A stretch of DNA of 64,000 nucleotides, taken from Christiangramia bathymodioli (GTDB taxonomy: Bacteria; Bacteroidota; Bacteroidia; Flavobacteriales; Flavobacteriaceae). The stretch is from the NCBI GenBank assembly GCA_009735695.1, contig SRSL01000001.1:186048-250047 (forward strand), in the 5' to 3' direction. Below are positions 1 through 11,900 of this stretch, in pieces; positions within the stretch are counted from its first letter, which is position 1; each line of letters begins with the position of its first letter. Made by a program: the position numbers and the translations under genes. The notes under the pieces are model-generated. The model ran no database searches. It was not told where the DNA came from and was given only the letters and a program-made list of their open reading frames with translations.

Positions 1-3000
1 TGTAACGATTCTAACGAAAACGTCGAATTTAAATTCGTGGTACATGCCAACGGTGCTCCCTTGAGTTTCGAATGGATCTATGAAGACGGAACTCCAGTTT
101 TTCCTAATAGTCAATCCAATGTATCACAAGTGGTCGAAGAAAGAACTGACTATCCCGGACTTGAAAACATTACTGTTTATGAGGGAACTTTAAGTTTTTC
201 AAATATCACATCGGCCAATGAAGGTTCATATGCAGTGCGCATAGATGGCAGCAGTAACAATTTCACCTGCGACGTAGCTATTTCCAACGCCTTCAAGCTG
301 GACGTGGATCCGCTGCCGGGTTTACCTACTACAGCAAGTCTAGTGGAATATTGCCTGAATGAAGAGGCCGTTCCTCTAGTAGCAACCAGCTCGGAAAACG
401 GTGCTACTTTTACATGGTACGACGCAGATGAGAATGAGTTAACTGAAGCTCCCACCCCTGAAACAAATGCGGTTGGAACCACCACTTATTTTGTCACACA
501 AAAGGATACTTATTGTGAAAGCGATAAAGTTGAAATTACCGTACAAATCAATGACCTGCCTGCTCCTCCTCCATTAACCTCGGAAGAACAGCTGGTGAAT
601 TTCTGTCAGGGAGAGGTTACCACAGCCCTCTCTGCAACAAGTTCTGGTAGCGAGTATAGCATTAAATGGTATGGACCTAATGACCCAGAATTAGCCTTAA
701 GCGAAGCACCACAACCACCCACAAACAATTTTGGAACTTACAGCTACTGGGTAAGCCAAACCGACGGAAATACTTGTGAAAGCGAAAAAGTAGAAATTGT
801 GGTCGAGGTCAGGAATATTCCAGATATAACAATCACAAACCCTGGGGAAGAAACTGTTTGCGAAGGCGACTTGGTTACCTTAACAGCTTCCGATGCTACT
901 GAATTAAGTTCTGGAGCTACCATTTATACCTGGACGTGGGACACTGGGTCTGGTGAGCTTACAGGTGCTCAGCAATCATTTAGTCCAACAGAAACTACTA
1001 CCTATACGGTAATCGCTGAGAGCGAATTTGGTTGCGTTAATTCTGAACAAATAACCATTAATGTAGATCCTTTACCAAATGCTGGTAACCTTTCGGGTCC
1101 CGAGGCTGTTTGTGTACTCTCCCCCACCGGTTCTTTAGATTTGACAGGTTATTTTGGCACCATCATCCAATGGGAATATAAACCCGAAGGAGCAACTGAA
1201 TGGGCCGTAATTGAGGAAACTAATCCTGACGCAAATTACGTCTTTGATGGAATCACGGAGCCAACTTCTTACAGAGTTTTGGTAGGCAGTGGTACCTGCG
1301 ATGCAATTTATTCCAACGAAGTCACAATAAATCTTGATCCCGTGCCTCAAGGCGGAAAATTGCTTTGGGCTACCAATAACGACAGAATATTCCTATCCTG
1401 CGAAAATCCAGCCCCAGGATATGGAAGTCAATTAAACTTAAGTGGGAATATTGGTGAAATCCTGCAGTGGGAATACCGTGGTGTCTCGTCCAGTACCTGG
1501 AAAATACTCAACATCCAAAATAACAGCTTAAGTTCATCAGAAGTTGAAGACATTATAAACAATGAGTCTACAGCAATTCGAGTATTAATTAAAGGCAACT
1601 CCTGTAAACCTGATTTATATTCTGAAACTGCGATCGTAAGTGTAATCCAGGCCGATATAAAACCTACCCCAGTGGAGGTAGATAAAGACGTAATCTGTAT
1701 TGGTGACGTAATTACTTTAAGCTCTGAAACCGGTTATAGTACTGAAGGAGGTAATATCGATGGAGGAGCTTTCGATAATGCCGGGATAAAAAATCATGGC
1801 TGGGATTTCACTAATCCAGATGGAACGGTCAACGATTTTGATTCTGCCGCTAATAATGGCCGTGCAGACCACTGGTTGCGAATGAACCCGCATGGTAATA
1901 CAGAGCCTAACGAAAAGGTATACACAGCAAGACTAGAGCCTATTGCAGATCAAAGTCCAACTAATGGATATATGGTGAATTTCAGGACCTTTTCAACGAA
2001 TGCGGGAAATAAAGGATTTGCATTGGTGACCGGGAATAACGATTCTTATATGGAAACACCTGTTTTTTCATTAGGAGGATTGGATGAGGCGATCCTTACA
2101 TGGGACCAGGCATATAACCTTACTGAAGGTGCTAGGATACGAGTGGAGGTTTCAACAAATGGGGGCGCCAGTTATAACTACATAGTCTTCGATACTATAG
2201 GCACAGCTACTAGTGGAAACTACGATAATTTTGGAGATGGAACTCCAGCCACCCGTCCCTTAAACAAAATGGTGGTAGACCTTGGAGATTTTCTAGGAAT
2301 GTCGAACCTGAGAGTTCGATTCAATTACGAAGGAACCATAGACGGCGATGTTTGGGCCGTAGATAATATTGAAATACCGCAAGGGCCACAAGATGTACTA
2401 TTGCAATGGTATTATGATGATGATCTTAATGATCCTGACAATTACCTTGAACCAATTGGTGAAGTAAACCAGGGAACCGTTCAGTTCGAACCTCGGAAAA
2501 TTGGCTGGAACGATTTCGAAGTTCAAACCCGGATTATTCTGGATAGTAACGGTGATCAATGCCAGAGTATTGACAATTTTGAAACAATAAGAGTTTGGGC
2601 ATTCGACAGATATGAAACCAATGTAGAGGCAATAGTAGGGGCCTGCGGTGCGAATAGCATAACCCTTAATGCAACTGTGTTTGCTGAATACCAAAATACA
2701 GCTATTACCACATACCCTACCGCTGATGGTTATGTGGGTAGCTGGCAGGTTGAAACTTTAGATGGAACAATCGTAAATGACGGGTTTACATTGTCTAATC
2801 AGGATCCTGAAGACTCAGAGTCCAATCCATTAGAGAATCCGAATGCTATTTTCACAGCGGAAAATTTAGGTGATTACGTATTCAAATGGATCCTCACCCC
2901 TACTGAAGTGGACGAAAATGGCATACTGATCGATAATTCTGGTTGTCCTCCATTAGAAAATCCAATGAATGTTACCCTGGTTGATTGTACTACTCTAGAT

Positions 3001-5814
3001 TTTGATGGAATAGATGATCACATTGTAATTGCAGACGGATATTCTGGAGCTCAAACAATAGAAGCCTGGATAAGACCGGAAGCTGAAAATGGCGCAACAG
3101 CTGCAGAAGATGCTGTAATCATCTCTAATGCAAATTATCAACTCTATATCACCAATGGCCAGAAACTCGTTTTTGAAAAAGGGAACAAGAAAGTTATTTC
3201 AAACCGAGCCTTTACTCCGGATACCAGATGGTATCATGTAGCAGTAGTATTTGACGGAGATGCTGTTAAAATGTATATAGATGGTATAGAAATTAACGAT
3301 AAGAATGATTCTGGTAATTCAGGTTCCCTTGTAACGGCTAATACCACTATTATAGGAGGCAGATTTGTAGCAGACAATCAGGAACCCGATAATTACTATT
3401 CAGGCTGGATTGAAGAAGTTAGAATTTGGAACACTCCTGTTAGTCTTGAGCAAATAAGATTCCTAATGAACCAGCATATCGATTATACCCAGGCTCCAAA
3501 CTTAAGAGGTGAAATCATTCCATTAGCAGTTCCGGGAGGACTTAATTATGCAAATCTTTTGGGTTACTATAGGCTAATCGCACAAAACGACGGAGTGGAT
3601 AATACTGATGCCGCTTTCTTAATGAACAATGGATACACACCCGATATGGCAAGTAACCCAGTTGATGGTAGACTTCGAAATATTGAGACCTGGCAGGAAA
3701 ATACAGCACCAATGCCCTACTATTCCAGAACAGCATCTGTAATAAATCCTGATAACAGATCATGGATGACAGACGATACATGGAGGCACTGGGAGGTCTG
3801 GGATCCCCCTAATAGCCGCGGAATTGATCAGGCAAATACTTTAATCAACTGGAATATCGCGGTGATTAGCCATAATATTGATTCAGGAAATATTGAATCA
3901 GGCAGAGACACAAATCCATTTAGTTCTAAAGAAGAATATGCCTTAACGCTTTTGGGATTAATATCCCAGCAGGGATTATTGAGAATGGCAACACCGGGAG
4001 AAAACCTGGATGAAAATAACTCGGGTCAACATCTACGAGTAACCCATTACCTGGATCTGGATGGAAATATTGACCTAGTAGGTGAATCCCAATTGGTACA
4101 AGATCAGGGAAGCGTACTTGATGAAAACAGTGCTGGCTGGCTGGAACGCGACCAGCAAGGTACCCGCAGTAGTTATAATTATAACTACTGGTCTAGTCCT
4201 GTGAGTGCCCAAGCTAGTAAACCTAATAATGCCGATTACACCATTGGAGGAGTACTATTGGATGGAACCGACTCAGCCAATCCTGGAGGCATTAATTATC
4301 AGCCAGCCTACCATGCTGCAGATCATGGTGCGAGAACCAGCCCTATCACCTTAAGTACGTACTGGATGTGGCGTTTTCGTGGAACGGCTGATGTATATGG
4401 GCAATGGAAACATGTAGAACAAACTGGAACCTTGCAAACAGGAGAAGGTTATACGATGAAAGGAACCTCTGGAACGGCTTCAGTTACCGATTTACAAAAT
4501 TATGTTTATAAGGGAAAACCTCATAATGGGGATTTCACGAGACCTATTTCAGCCAACATGAACTATCTTCTTGGTAATCCCTATCCATCAGCAATGGACG
4601 CCAATATTTTTATTCGAGACAATCTAGACAGTCCGGCAGGAAATAATACAAAAAATGTTTTTAACGGTGTTCTATATTTCTGGGATCATTTTGCAGGTCA
4701 AACGCATTATCTTGAGCAGTATATAGGTGGTTATGCGGCCTATTCTCTGGCAGGGGGAGTACCTGGGGTAGCACTTGATCCCCGGGTGAACAACAATAAT
4801 CAGTCTGGTACGAAAACTCCAAGTCGTTTTATTCCGGTGGCACAAGGATTCTTCTTGTTAACAAATGGGGATACAAATGATCAGGTAGATGACTACACTG
4901 CCCAGGCCGGTGATGTTGTATTCCGTAATGGACAACGAATTGGAGCTAAAGAAGGTATAATCTATGAAACTGCTCCTAATTCTCAAGAAGATCCTTCTGT
5001 ATTTTTAAAGCCTGAATATCCTGCTAAAGATAAGAATCAAACTAATAAGGATCATTATAACACAAATAAAGATTCAAGAACTAAGATCAGGCTAAGGTTC
5101 AAATCTCCGAAAAATTACCAGAGGCAAATACTCGTTACAAAAGATGAAAATACGAGTGATGGTTATGACATTGGCTATGATGCTCCTCTTCCTGATGATA
5201 ATGTGGAAGATATGTACTGGCTAATCGGCGAACGCAAATTTGTGATCCAGGCCGTACCAGACTTTAATAACGAAAGAGTATTACCGCTTGGAATTAAAGT
5301 AGATGAAGGAACTGAATTTACCTTTCAAATAGACACGGTTCAAAATTGGCCAGAAGGTAAAAGACTTTACATAAAAGACAATCAACTAGATACCATTCAC
5401 GATATTCTGGAGAGTCCGTATACATCGACTGCCGAAAAAGGAACTATTCATGATCGTTTTGAGCTGGTATTTCATAAAGAAAAAGATGATATTTCAGATC
5501 CGGAGGATCCAACCGACCCAATTGTTGATGGCCCAGGCAAGGAAGATCCAACCGAGGAACTACCTGAAATCGATGGCCTGGTAGGAATCAGCTATAGCAC
5601 ATTCCGACATGAAGTTAAGATTGCCAATTATGATCTGTTAGATATTCAAAAAGTGATCATTTATAACATGAACGGCCAGCTGATCCAGGAATTTGAAGGG
5701 CTACCAACTCAAAAAGAGATCAATCTTGGCATGAGACCGGTACGAACCGGGGTGTATATCGTCAAGGCGATTTGCGAAAACGGTGTTTGTAATAAAAAGA
5801 TTATAGTTCGGTAA
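1..5814 (+). CDS. Giant T9SS-secreted multidomain surface protein (5'-truncated)
   Basis: The frame is open from base 1, so the gene begins upstream of the window; the GTG at 37 is not a real start. About 1,937 residues are visible. In order there are Ig-like repeats (about residues 105-350) with recurring CESDKVEI-type ends, a MAM or choice-of-anchor-like region (about 590-795), a LamG/concanavalin-like domain starting TLDFDGIDDHIVIADG (about 997-1160), a long region shared with the next gene (YNYNYWSSPVS, LLGNPYPSAMDA), and a C-terminal type A T9SS sorting domain (about 1860-1937) with the typical IYNMNGQLI and GVYIVKA strands. Such domains send proteins through the type IX system to the cell surface or medium. 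The role is probably adhesion or glycan binding; the ligand is unknown. A hairpin terminator follows, and a longer paralog lies 138 bp downstream. Confidence 0.9.
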   Translation, partial: CNDSNENVEFKFVVHANGAPLSFEWIYEDGTPVFPNSQSNVSQVVEERTDYPGLENITVYEGTLSFSNITSANEGSYAVRIDGSSNNFTCDVAISNAFKLDVDPLPGLPTTASLVEYCLNEEAVPLVATSSENGATFTWYDADENELTEAPTPETNAVGTTTYFVTQKDTYCESDKVEITVQINDLPAPPPLTSEEQLVNFCQGEVTTALSATSSGSEYSIKWYGPNDPELALSEAPQPPTNNFGTYSYWVSQTDGNTCESEKVEIVVEVRNIPDITITNPGEETVCEGDLVTLTASDATELSSGATIYTWTWDTGSGELTGAQQSFSPTETTTYTVIAESEFGCVNSEQITINVDPLPNAGNLSGPEAVCVLSPTGSLDLTGYFGTIIQWEYKPEGATEWAVIEETNPDANYVFDGITEPTSYRVLVGSGTCDAIYSNEVTINLDPVPQGGKLLWATNNDRIFLSCENPAPGYGSQLNLSGNIGEILQWEYRGVSSSTWKILNIQNNSLSSSEVEDIINNESTAIRVLIKGNSCKPDLYSETAIVSVIQADIKPTPVEVDKDVICIGDVITLSSETGYSTEGGNIDGGAFDNAGIKNHGWDFTNPDGTVNDFDSAANNGRADHWLRMNPHGNTEPNEKVYTARLEPIADQSPTNGYMVNFRTFSTNAGNKGFALVTGNNDSYMETPVFSLGGLDEAILTWDQAYNLTEGARIRVEVSTNGGASYNYIVFDTIGTATSGNYDNFGDGTPATRPLNKMVVDLGDFLGMSNLRVRFNYEGTIDGDVWAVDNIEIPQGPQDVLLQWYYDDDLNDPDNYLEPIGEVNQGTVQFEPRKIGWNDFEVQTRIILDSNGDQCQSIDNFETIRVWAFDRYETNVEAIVGACGANSITLNATVFAEYQNTAITTYPTADGYVGSWQVETLDGTIVNDGFTLSNQDPEDSESNPLENPNAIFTAENLGDYVFKWILTPTEVDENGILIDNSGCPPLENPMNVTLVDCTTLDFDGIDDHIVIADGYSGAQTIEAWIRPEAENGATAAEDAVIISNANYQLYITNGQKLVFEKGNKKVISNRAFTPDTRWYHVAVVFDGDAVKMYIDGIEINDKNDSGNSGSLVTANTTIIGGRFVADNQEPDNYYSGWIEEVRIWNTPVSLEQIRFLMNQHIDYTQAPNLRGEIIPLAVPGGLNYANLLGYYRLIAQNDGVDNTDAAFLMNNGYTPDMASNPVDGRLRNIETWQENTAPMPYYSRTASVINPDNRSWMTDDTWRHWEVWDPPNSRGIDQANTLINWNIAVISHNIDSGNIESGRDTNPFSSKEEYALTLLGLISQQGLLRMATPGENLDENNSGQHLRVTHYLDLDGNIDLVGESQLVQDQGSVLDENSAGWLERDQQGTRSSYNYNYWSSPVSAQASKPNNADYTIGGVLLDGTDSANPGGINYQPAYHAADHGARTSPITLSTYWMWRFRGTADVYGQWKHVEQTGTLQTGEGYTMKGTSGTASVTDLQNYVYKGKPHNGDFTRPISANMNYLLGNPYPSAMDANIFIRDNLDSPAGNNTKNVFNGVLYFWDHFAGQTHYLEQYIGGYAAYSLAGGVPGVALDPRVNNNNQSGTKTPSRFIPVAQGFFLLTNGDTNDQVDDYTAQAGDVVFRNGQRIGAKEGIIYETAPNSQEDPSVFLKPEYPAKDKNQTNKDHYNTNKDSRTKIRLRFKSPKNYQRQILVTKDENTSDGYDIGYDAPLPDDNVEDMYWLIGERKFVIQAVPDFNNERVLPLGIKVDEGTEFTFQIDTVQNWPEGKRLYIKDNQLDTIHDILESPYTSTAEKGTIHDRFELVFHKEKDDISDPEDPTDPIVDGPGKEDPTEELPEIDGLVGISYSTFRHEVKIANYDLLDIQKVIIYNMNGQLIQEFEGLPTQKEINLGMRPVRTGVYIVKAICENGVCNKKIIVR

Positions 5815-5836
5815 TCTACTAGAAGGTATATTCTTA

Positions 5837-5882
5837 CAATAAGCGGTTATTTTATTGATACCTAACCGCTTATTGTTAAATT
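5837..5882 (+). terminator. Likely terminator between the two giant paralogs
   Basis: Perfect 13-bp inverted repeat CAATAAGCGGTTA (5837-5849) and TAACCGCTTATTG (5863-5875) with a 13-nt loop, followed closely by AAATTTTTT. The T-run is slightly displaced from the stem, so it may only be an mRNA 3'-end stabiliser. Confidence 0.55.
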
Positions 5883-5952
5883 TTTTAAGGATTTTTTGTC
5901 TATTTATCGTTTTTATGCATATTTTTACCGACCAAACTAACCCCGGTTGCGT

Positions 5953-8900
5953 ATGCATAAAACTACTTTTGGACCCCGAATCCATTATGTACTTAAATTT
6001 GCGCTTTTAATTTTCACCCTTTCTTCCTGGACGGGTGCTGAGTTATTTGGCCAGATAAGTATTTCTGAGACTATTCAGCCCGCAACCTGTTCCAACTCCT
6101 CAGATGGCTCCATTGAAATCTCGGTTTCAGGAGGCACAGGATCCTACACCTATTCCTGGAGTGGGCCTAACAGTTTTTCTTCAACTGCTGAAGACATTAG
6201 CAATATTGTACCGGGAGAATATTCAATAACCGTAACCGATACTGGTGACTCCACCACAAAATCTTCAACATTTACAGTAGGTTATAACGATTCACAAGAC
6301 CCCACCATCACAGCGCCTTCCGATAAAACTGTGAATTCCAGTGACGACGGGACCGGAGATTGTACCACAACAGTAGATTTAGGAAATCCTGTAACCAATG
6401 ATAATTGTGAGGTCGATATCGTTGTTGCCTATGTTGATGGGAATGCGATAAATGAAGAAACTTACGACTTTCCTGTGGGGAGTACAACAGTAACCTGGGA
6501 AGTAACAGACGTTGCCGGAAACTCCAGCAGGGATACTCAAACCATTACCGTAATTGATAATGAGAATCCTACGATCACTGTTCCGGCAGATATCACCACG
6601 AATTCCAATCCGGATCAATGTTATGCCACTGGCATTAATTTAGGTTCGGAGACTGTAACCGATAATTGTGCAATTGCCTCCGTTACTAATGATGCTCCTT
6701 CCCAATTCCCTGTAGGGGAAACCACTGTTACCTGGACCGTCACCGATGATGCAGGAAATTCGACTACCGCAATACAAAAAGTTACAGTTAAAGACAATAC
6801 GGCACCTGGTATTACAGCCCCGGCGAATATCGCTACTGTTACTGATGCTGATTCATGTTTCGCCACCAATGTAAATTTAGGCTCTGAAACCACTTCTGAC
6901 AATTGCAATGTGGCTTCGGTTTCGAACGATGCACCTGCACAATTTCCATTAGGTGAAACTACAGTAACCTGGACCGTTACTGATGATGCCGGGAATACAG
7001 CCACAGATACTCAAACAGTCACAGTAGCTGATGAAACCGATCCAAGCATTACGGCGCCGGCTGATATGGAGGTAGACACCGATACCAATTCGTGTTTCGC
7101 AACTGGATTGAACCTTGGTTCAGAAAATGCTGCTGATAATTGTGGGGAAATTTCGGTTACCAATGACGCACCAAGCCAATTCCCATTGGGTGAAACTATT
7201 GTAACATGGACGGTTGAGGATGCAGCTGGAAATACAGCAACTGATATTCAGAAAATTACAGTATCAGATAACACTGCTCCCACCATAACAGCACCATCTG
7301 ATTTTACAGCAGATGCCGATTCGAATTCCTGTTTCGCAACCGGGTTTGATCTGGGAACCGAAACTGTAAATGACAATTGTGGAGTGGCTTCGGTCACCAA
7401 TGATGCACCTGAACAATTTCCCTTAGGTGAAACTACCGTAACCTGGACCGTTACAGATGATTCAGGCAATACAGCTACCGATATTCAGGTAGTTACCATA
7501 ATAGACAATACGATTCCTGTAATCACCGTACCCGGGACCATTACCTCGACCAATGATCCAGGCTTGTGCGAAGCTGGAGTAGATATTACCACTCCTGCTG
7601 CCAGCGACAACTGTTCGGTTAATTCCCCAACAGGAACAAGAGATGACGGCCTTGGTCTTGATGAACCCTATCCTGTTGGCACAACTATCATTACCTGGAA
7701 TGTTACCGACGGAAATGGAAATGCAGCTGCTCCGGTTGAACAGGAAATCATCATAACCGATGATGAAGCACCTGAGGTACCATCTCTTGAAAATATCACC
7801 TGGGGCTGTGAATATACAGTTGAAGCACCCGAAGGTAATGATAATTGCGACGGAATTATAATTGGCGAACCAGACAGGTCTACGACCTTCACTACCTCTG
7901 GTTCCGTTACCTGGACTTTTACCGATTCAGCTGGAAATAGCTCGGAAGTCTCCCAGGAAATAACGATATCTCCGATCGAAATCGACGAAAATGACATTAG
8001 AGTTGTTGATGTACTTTGTAACGGTCTCGCCACCGGCGAGGTTGAAGCGACCGCAACAGGCGGGGTTGCGCCATTAACCTATGACTGGGGTTCCCTGGGA
8101 ACGGGCGCCAGGAAGACCGATCTGCCCGCGGGAACCTATACCGTTATTGTTAGCGACGCTAATGGTTGTGAGGCTGCACCGGTTTCAGTAACTATTTCCG
8201 AACCAGACACATTTATTGAAGTTACCAGCGTAAATACTACTACAGGCTGTGTTGGAGAAAACAACGGAACCGCGACCGTGACCGCACAGGGAGGAACAGG
8301 AGAATACACCTACCTATGGGAGGATGGTCAAACCACCCAAACCGCGACAGGTCTTGCACCTGGAGAACATACTGTAACCATCACTGATGCCAATGGCTGT
8401 ACCAAGGAAAGAACAGTAACTGTTTCTCAGCCAGTCCTGCTGGAAATTACCGGATTTCTAACTACTGAAACCACCTCTTTTGGTTCGGCTACAGGAACTG
8501 CTACCGCTCAGGTTTCAGGTGGATCTCCCAATTATTCTTTTGCATGGACCGGACCAGACGGAAGTACTTACACAGGCCAAACTGCATCAGGCCTTTTAGC
8601 TGGAGAATATTCAGTTACTGTAACCGATGCCAACGGATGTACGGCAACTGAAACAGTAATTGTTGTTGATAGTGTTGAAGCAATTATCCTGCCTACTTCG
8701 GTTTGTAAAAATGAAGATGATCTCATAAGAACTTCCACCTTTAGCGTGGAAGGAGGCTCGGCCACTGGAGGTTCAGGAAACTATTCCTATTCCTGGGACT
8801 TTGGCGATGGAAATGGCCTACAAGATGATATTGGACCGGGGCCGCATGAAATAAAATATGATGAAATCGGCGATAAACAAATTACGCTAATCGTTGAAGA

Positions 8901-11900
8901 TTCTGAAGGAAGAACCTTTCAGCAAACTATTATTCAATATGTAGGGGGATGTTTTTCTAATGACTGTGGATCAGACGATTTAGGAGTAGGTGATTTTTAT
9001 ATTGGGCTCGATGATGCAAATGGAACTCCAGTCACAAGCGAGAATTGTGGTAACTCAGAGTCCAAATATCTTTATATTAAGGTACCTTCTAATCCTAAGA
9101 GATATAGCCTTCAGGTTGAAATAATATATTCCATAGAAGATATTGAAACAGGAGAAATCATCAATGATAAGCTAATTGGGTGTTTTTATGAATATCAAGA
9201 TATCCCAAACAACGCAAAGACATTCGAGTTAAATTATGATTGCAGCAATAATATAGAGATCAAGGGGATATACCTGACCTTTCAGGTAAATAAAACACGG
9301 GAATGTGGATCAACCCAGGGTAATGGAAATGACCCCAAATGCTATTCAACAAATAATGAAGCGACCGTTAGTTCACCCCTTTACGGAATTGCTTTTGCCA
9401 ATCAGTTATTATGTAATGGCTCTGCTAATGGAACTATCACGGCTCGTGCTTCCGGAGGAACGGGCAACTACATCTTCCAGGCCTTTTCTATTGAAAAAAA
9501 CACGACTGTAGGAGATCCAACTAGTGATAATATAATTAATGGACTAGAGGCTGGCAGGTACAAAGTGATCATTAATGATGGCGAAAATACCTTTACCACC
9601 CAGGAAGTAGAAATTACTCAACCTTCCAACCCAATCGCTATAGAAGATCTTAGCGTTACCAATGTTACCTGTTTTGGAGGAAATGATGGTACAGCAAGTG
9701 TGCAGGCAACTGGCGGTACTCCTGATTATATATATGTCTGGGAAGATGGCCAAACTGGCCAAACCGCTACCAACCTGGCCGCTGGAGATTATGAAGTTAG
9801 AGTAATTGACGCCAATGGTTGTGAGATTACTGAAATTGTAACTATAGAACAACCAGCAGAGATCATTGCCAACGCGGGTCCAGACAAGGTACTGGGGTGT
9901 GGATTTTCTTCAACTAATTTGGAAGCGGTTCCCGGTACCGATGAAAACGGGGATCCAAATACAGGAACCTGGAGCATCGTAAATGGCCCGTCTGGAGGTA
10001 GTTTTGTTGACGTGAACGATCCCGTCACGAGATTTAGCGGAAACCAGGGAACCTACACCCTGAGATGGAGCGCAGATTGTGGGAAAAGTGATGATGTGAA
10101 GATCACTATTTCCAATTGTAATACGCTTGACTTTGATGGAGTAAACGATCATGTGAACTTCGGAAATAATTATGGGATGGATGAAGCTTATTCGACTCAA
10201 TCGAATAGTTTCACCTTCGAAGCCTGGATCAAACCGAAAAGCAATGATGGTATTCGAACCATCCTTTCGAAAAAGGATATTTCAAATCCATCTTCCGGAG
10301 GTTTTGACCTTGTTCTCAATAACGGAAAACCTACTTTTAGAGGTCTAAACAGCAATACCTCCTTTACCGATGAAACTATAGGAACTTCAAGATGGTATCA
10401 TATTGCCCTTACTTTTAATGGTTCAGATGCCAGTCTATATGTAGATGGAATCTTGATGAAAACCATTGGAGGAGGTTCTAATCCTGGTGCAACAGACGCG
10501 CCTTTCCTTCTTGGCGCAGTATATGATTCATCTTCACCAAACAATCCAAAGAACTACTTCCATGGCTGGATGGAAGAAGTGCGAATCTGGTCTAAGGCCT
10601 TAACTGCTGAACAGTTGCGCATTCTTATGAACCAGCATTTATCAATTAACAGTTCACCCGTAAGAGGGCAGGCGATTCCTACTGAAGCTTCCGGGCTTAC
10701 CTGGTCAGATCTGGACGGCTACTACCCGCTAAATCCAACTGAAGTAACTAATGGAGTTACCAAAGATATGGCCACGAATAAGGTGGACGGAAAACTGGTA
10801 AATATAACCACCACGCAAAAAACCACTGCTCCTCTACCCTATATTTCTGCCGCTAATGGATCGTGGAGAACAAAAAACAGCTGGAAAGAGCCCACCGTCT
10901 GGGATGTTCCTAACTCTACCGGTATCAATGGAGATACGATCTACTGGAACATTGCCGAAACCTCCCATAATTTAAAATCGGCTTACAAGGATATCGTTCT
11001 ACTGGGATTGGTAGTGAAAAGTGGTTCGAACGAATCCAGCAAGATAAACATGGAAGGTTCGGTAAATGAAGTAACTGGTAACGAATTATATGTTAGCCAT
11101 TATCTTAAACTGAATGGGATAATCGATCTGAATGGTGAATCCCAGCTGGTTCAGCCGGAAGGTAGTGAGCTTGATGTAGCCAGTTCAGGATATCTTTACA
11201 GGGATCAGCAGGGTACTAGAAACAGTTTTAATTATAACTACTGGAGTTCACCTGTAAGCATTATAAGCTCAACTGCAAACAATTCCGGATTTAGCCTGAA
11301 AAATGTATTATTCGATGGTTCGTCTTCGAACCCGAAAGACATCTCCTTCAATGGCCAGTATCACTGGGCAGACGCTGTTAGCTATTCTGGTCTTACCAGA
11401 TTAAGTACCTACTGGCTGTATACCTTTAGAGGTGTTGCAGACGATTATAGTGAATGGCACAGGTTTAACGAAAGTACTGTTCTTCCTGCTGCGACAGGTT
11501 ACACCATGAAAGGAACTCATGGCTGGGTTCCGGTTTCCGACAGGCAGAATTACACCTTCAAAGGAAAACCAAATAATGGGGATATTTCACAAAATATTGG
11601 GCCCGGGCAAAACCTTTTAATTGGAAACCCTTACCCCTCTGCCATTGATGCCGATAAATTCATTGAGGATAACCTCGATAATTTCAACGGAAGCATTTAT
11701 TTCTGGGATCATTTTGGACCTGAAAATTCCCATTATCTGGTAGAATACGTGGGCGGTTATGCAGTTTTCAACTTATCAGGTGGTGTGGAAGCTGCAACTT
11801 CCAGCGACGCCCGTATTAATAACAATAATGCTCAGGGCACCAAAACTCCGGGTAAATATATTCCAGTAGGTCAGGCATTTTTTGTGAATTCTGTAGAGGC

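Noticed and set aside
37-39. GTG at 37 as the start of the first gene
   Set aside because: The same frame continues without a stop to base 1, and the translation has no signal peptide, so the gene is truncated by the window edge.
6621-7004. Long antisense reading frame within the HYR repeats, and a similar one at 7248-7469
   Set aside because: It mirrors the periodic coding repeat of the plus-strand gene, is of valine/serine-rich low complexity, and has no independent start or promoter.
6571-7518. Possible CRISPR-like or mobile repeat array
   Set aside because: The repeat period is 237 bp, in frame and protein-coding with HYR signatures, with no short spacer structure.
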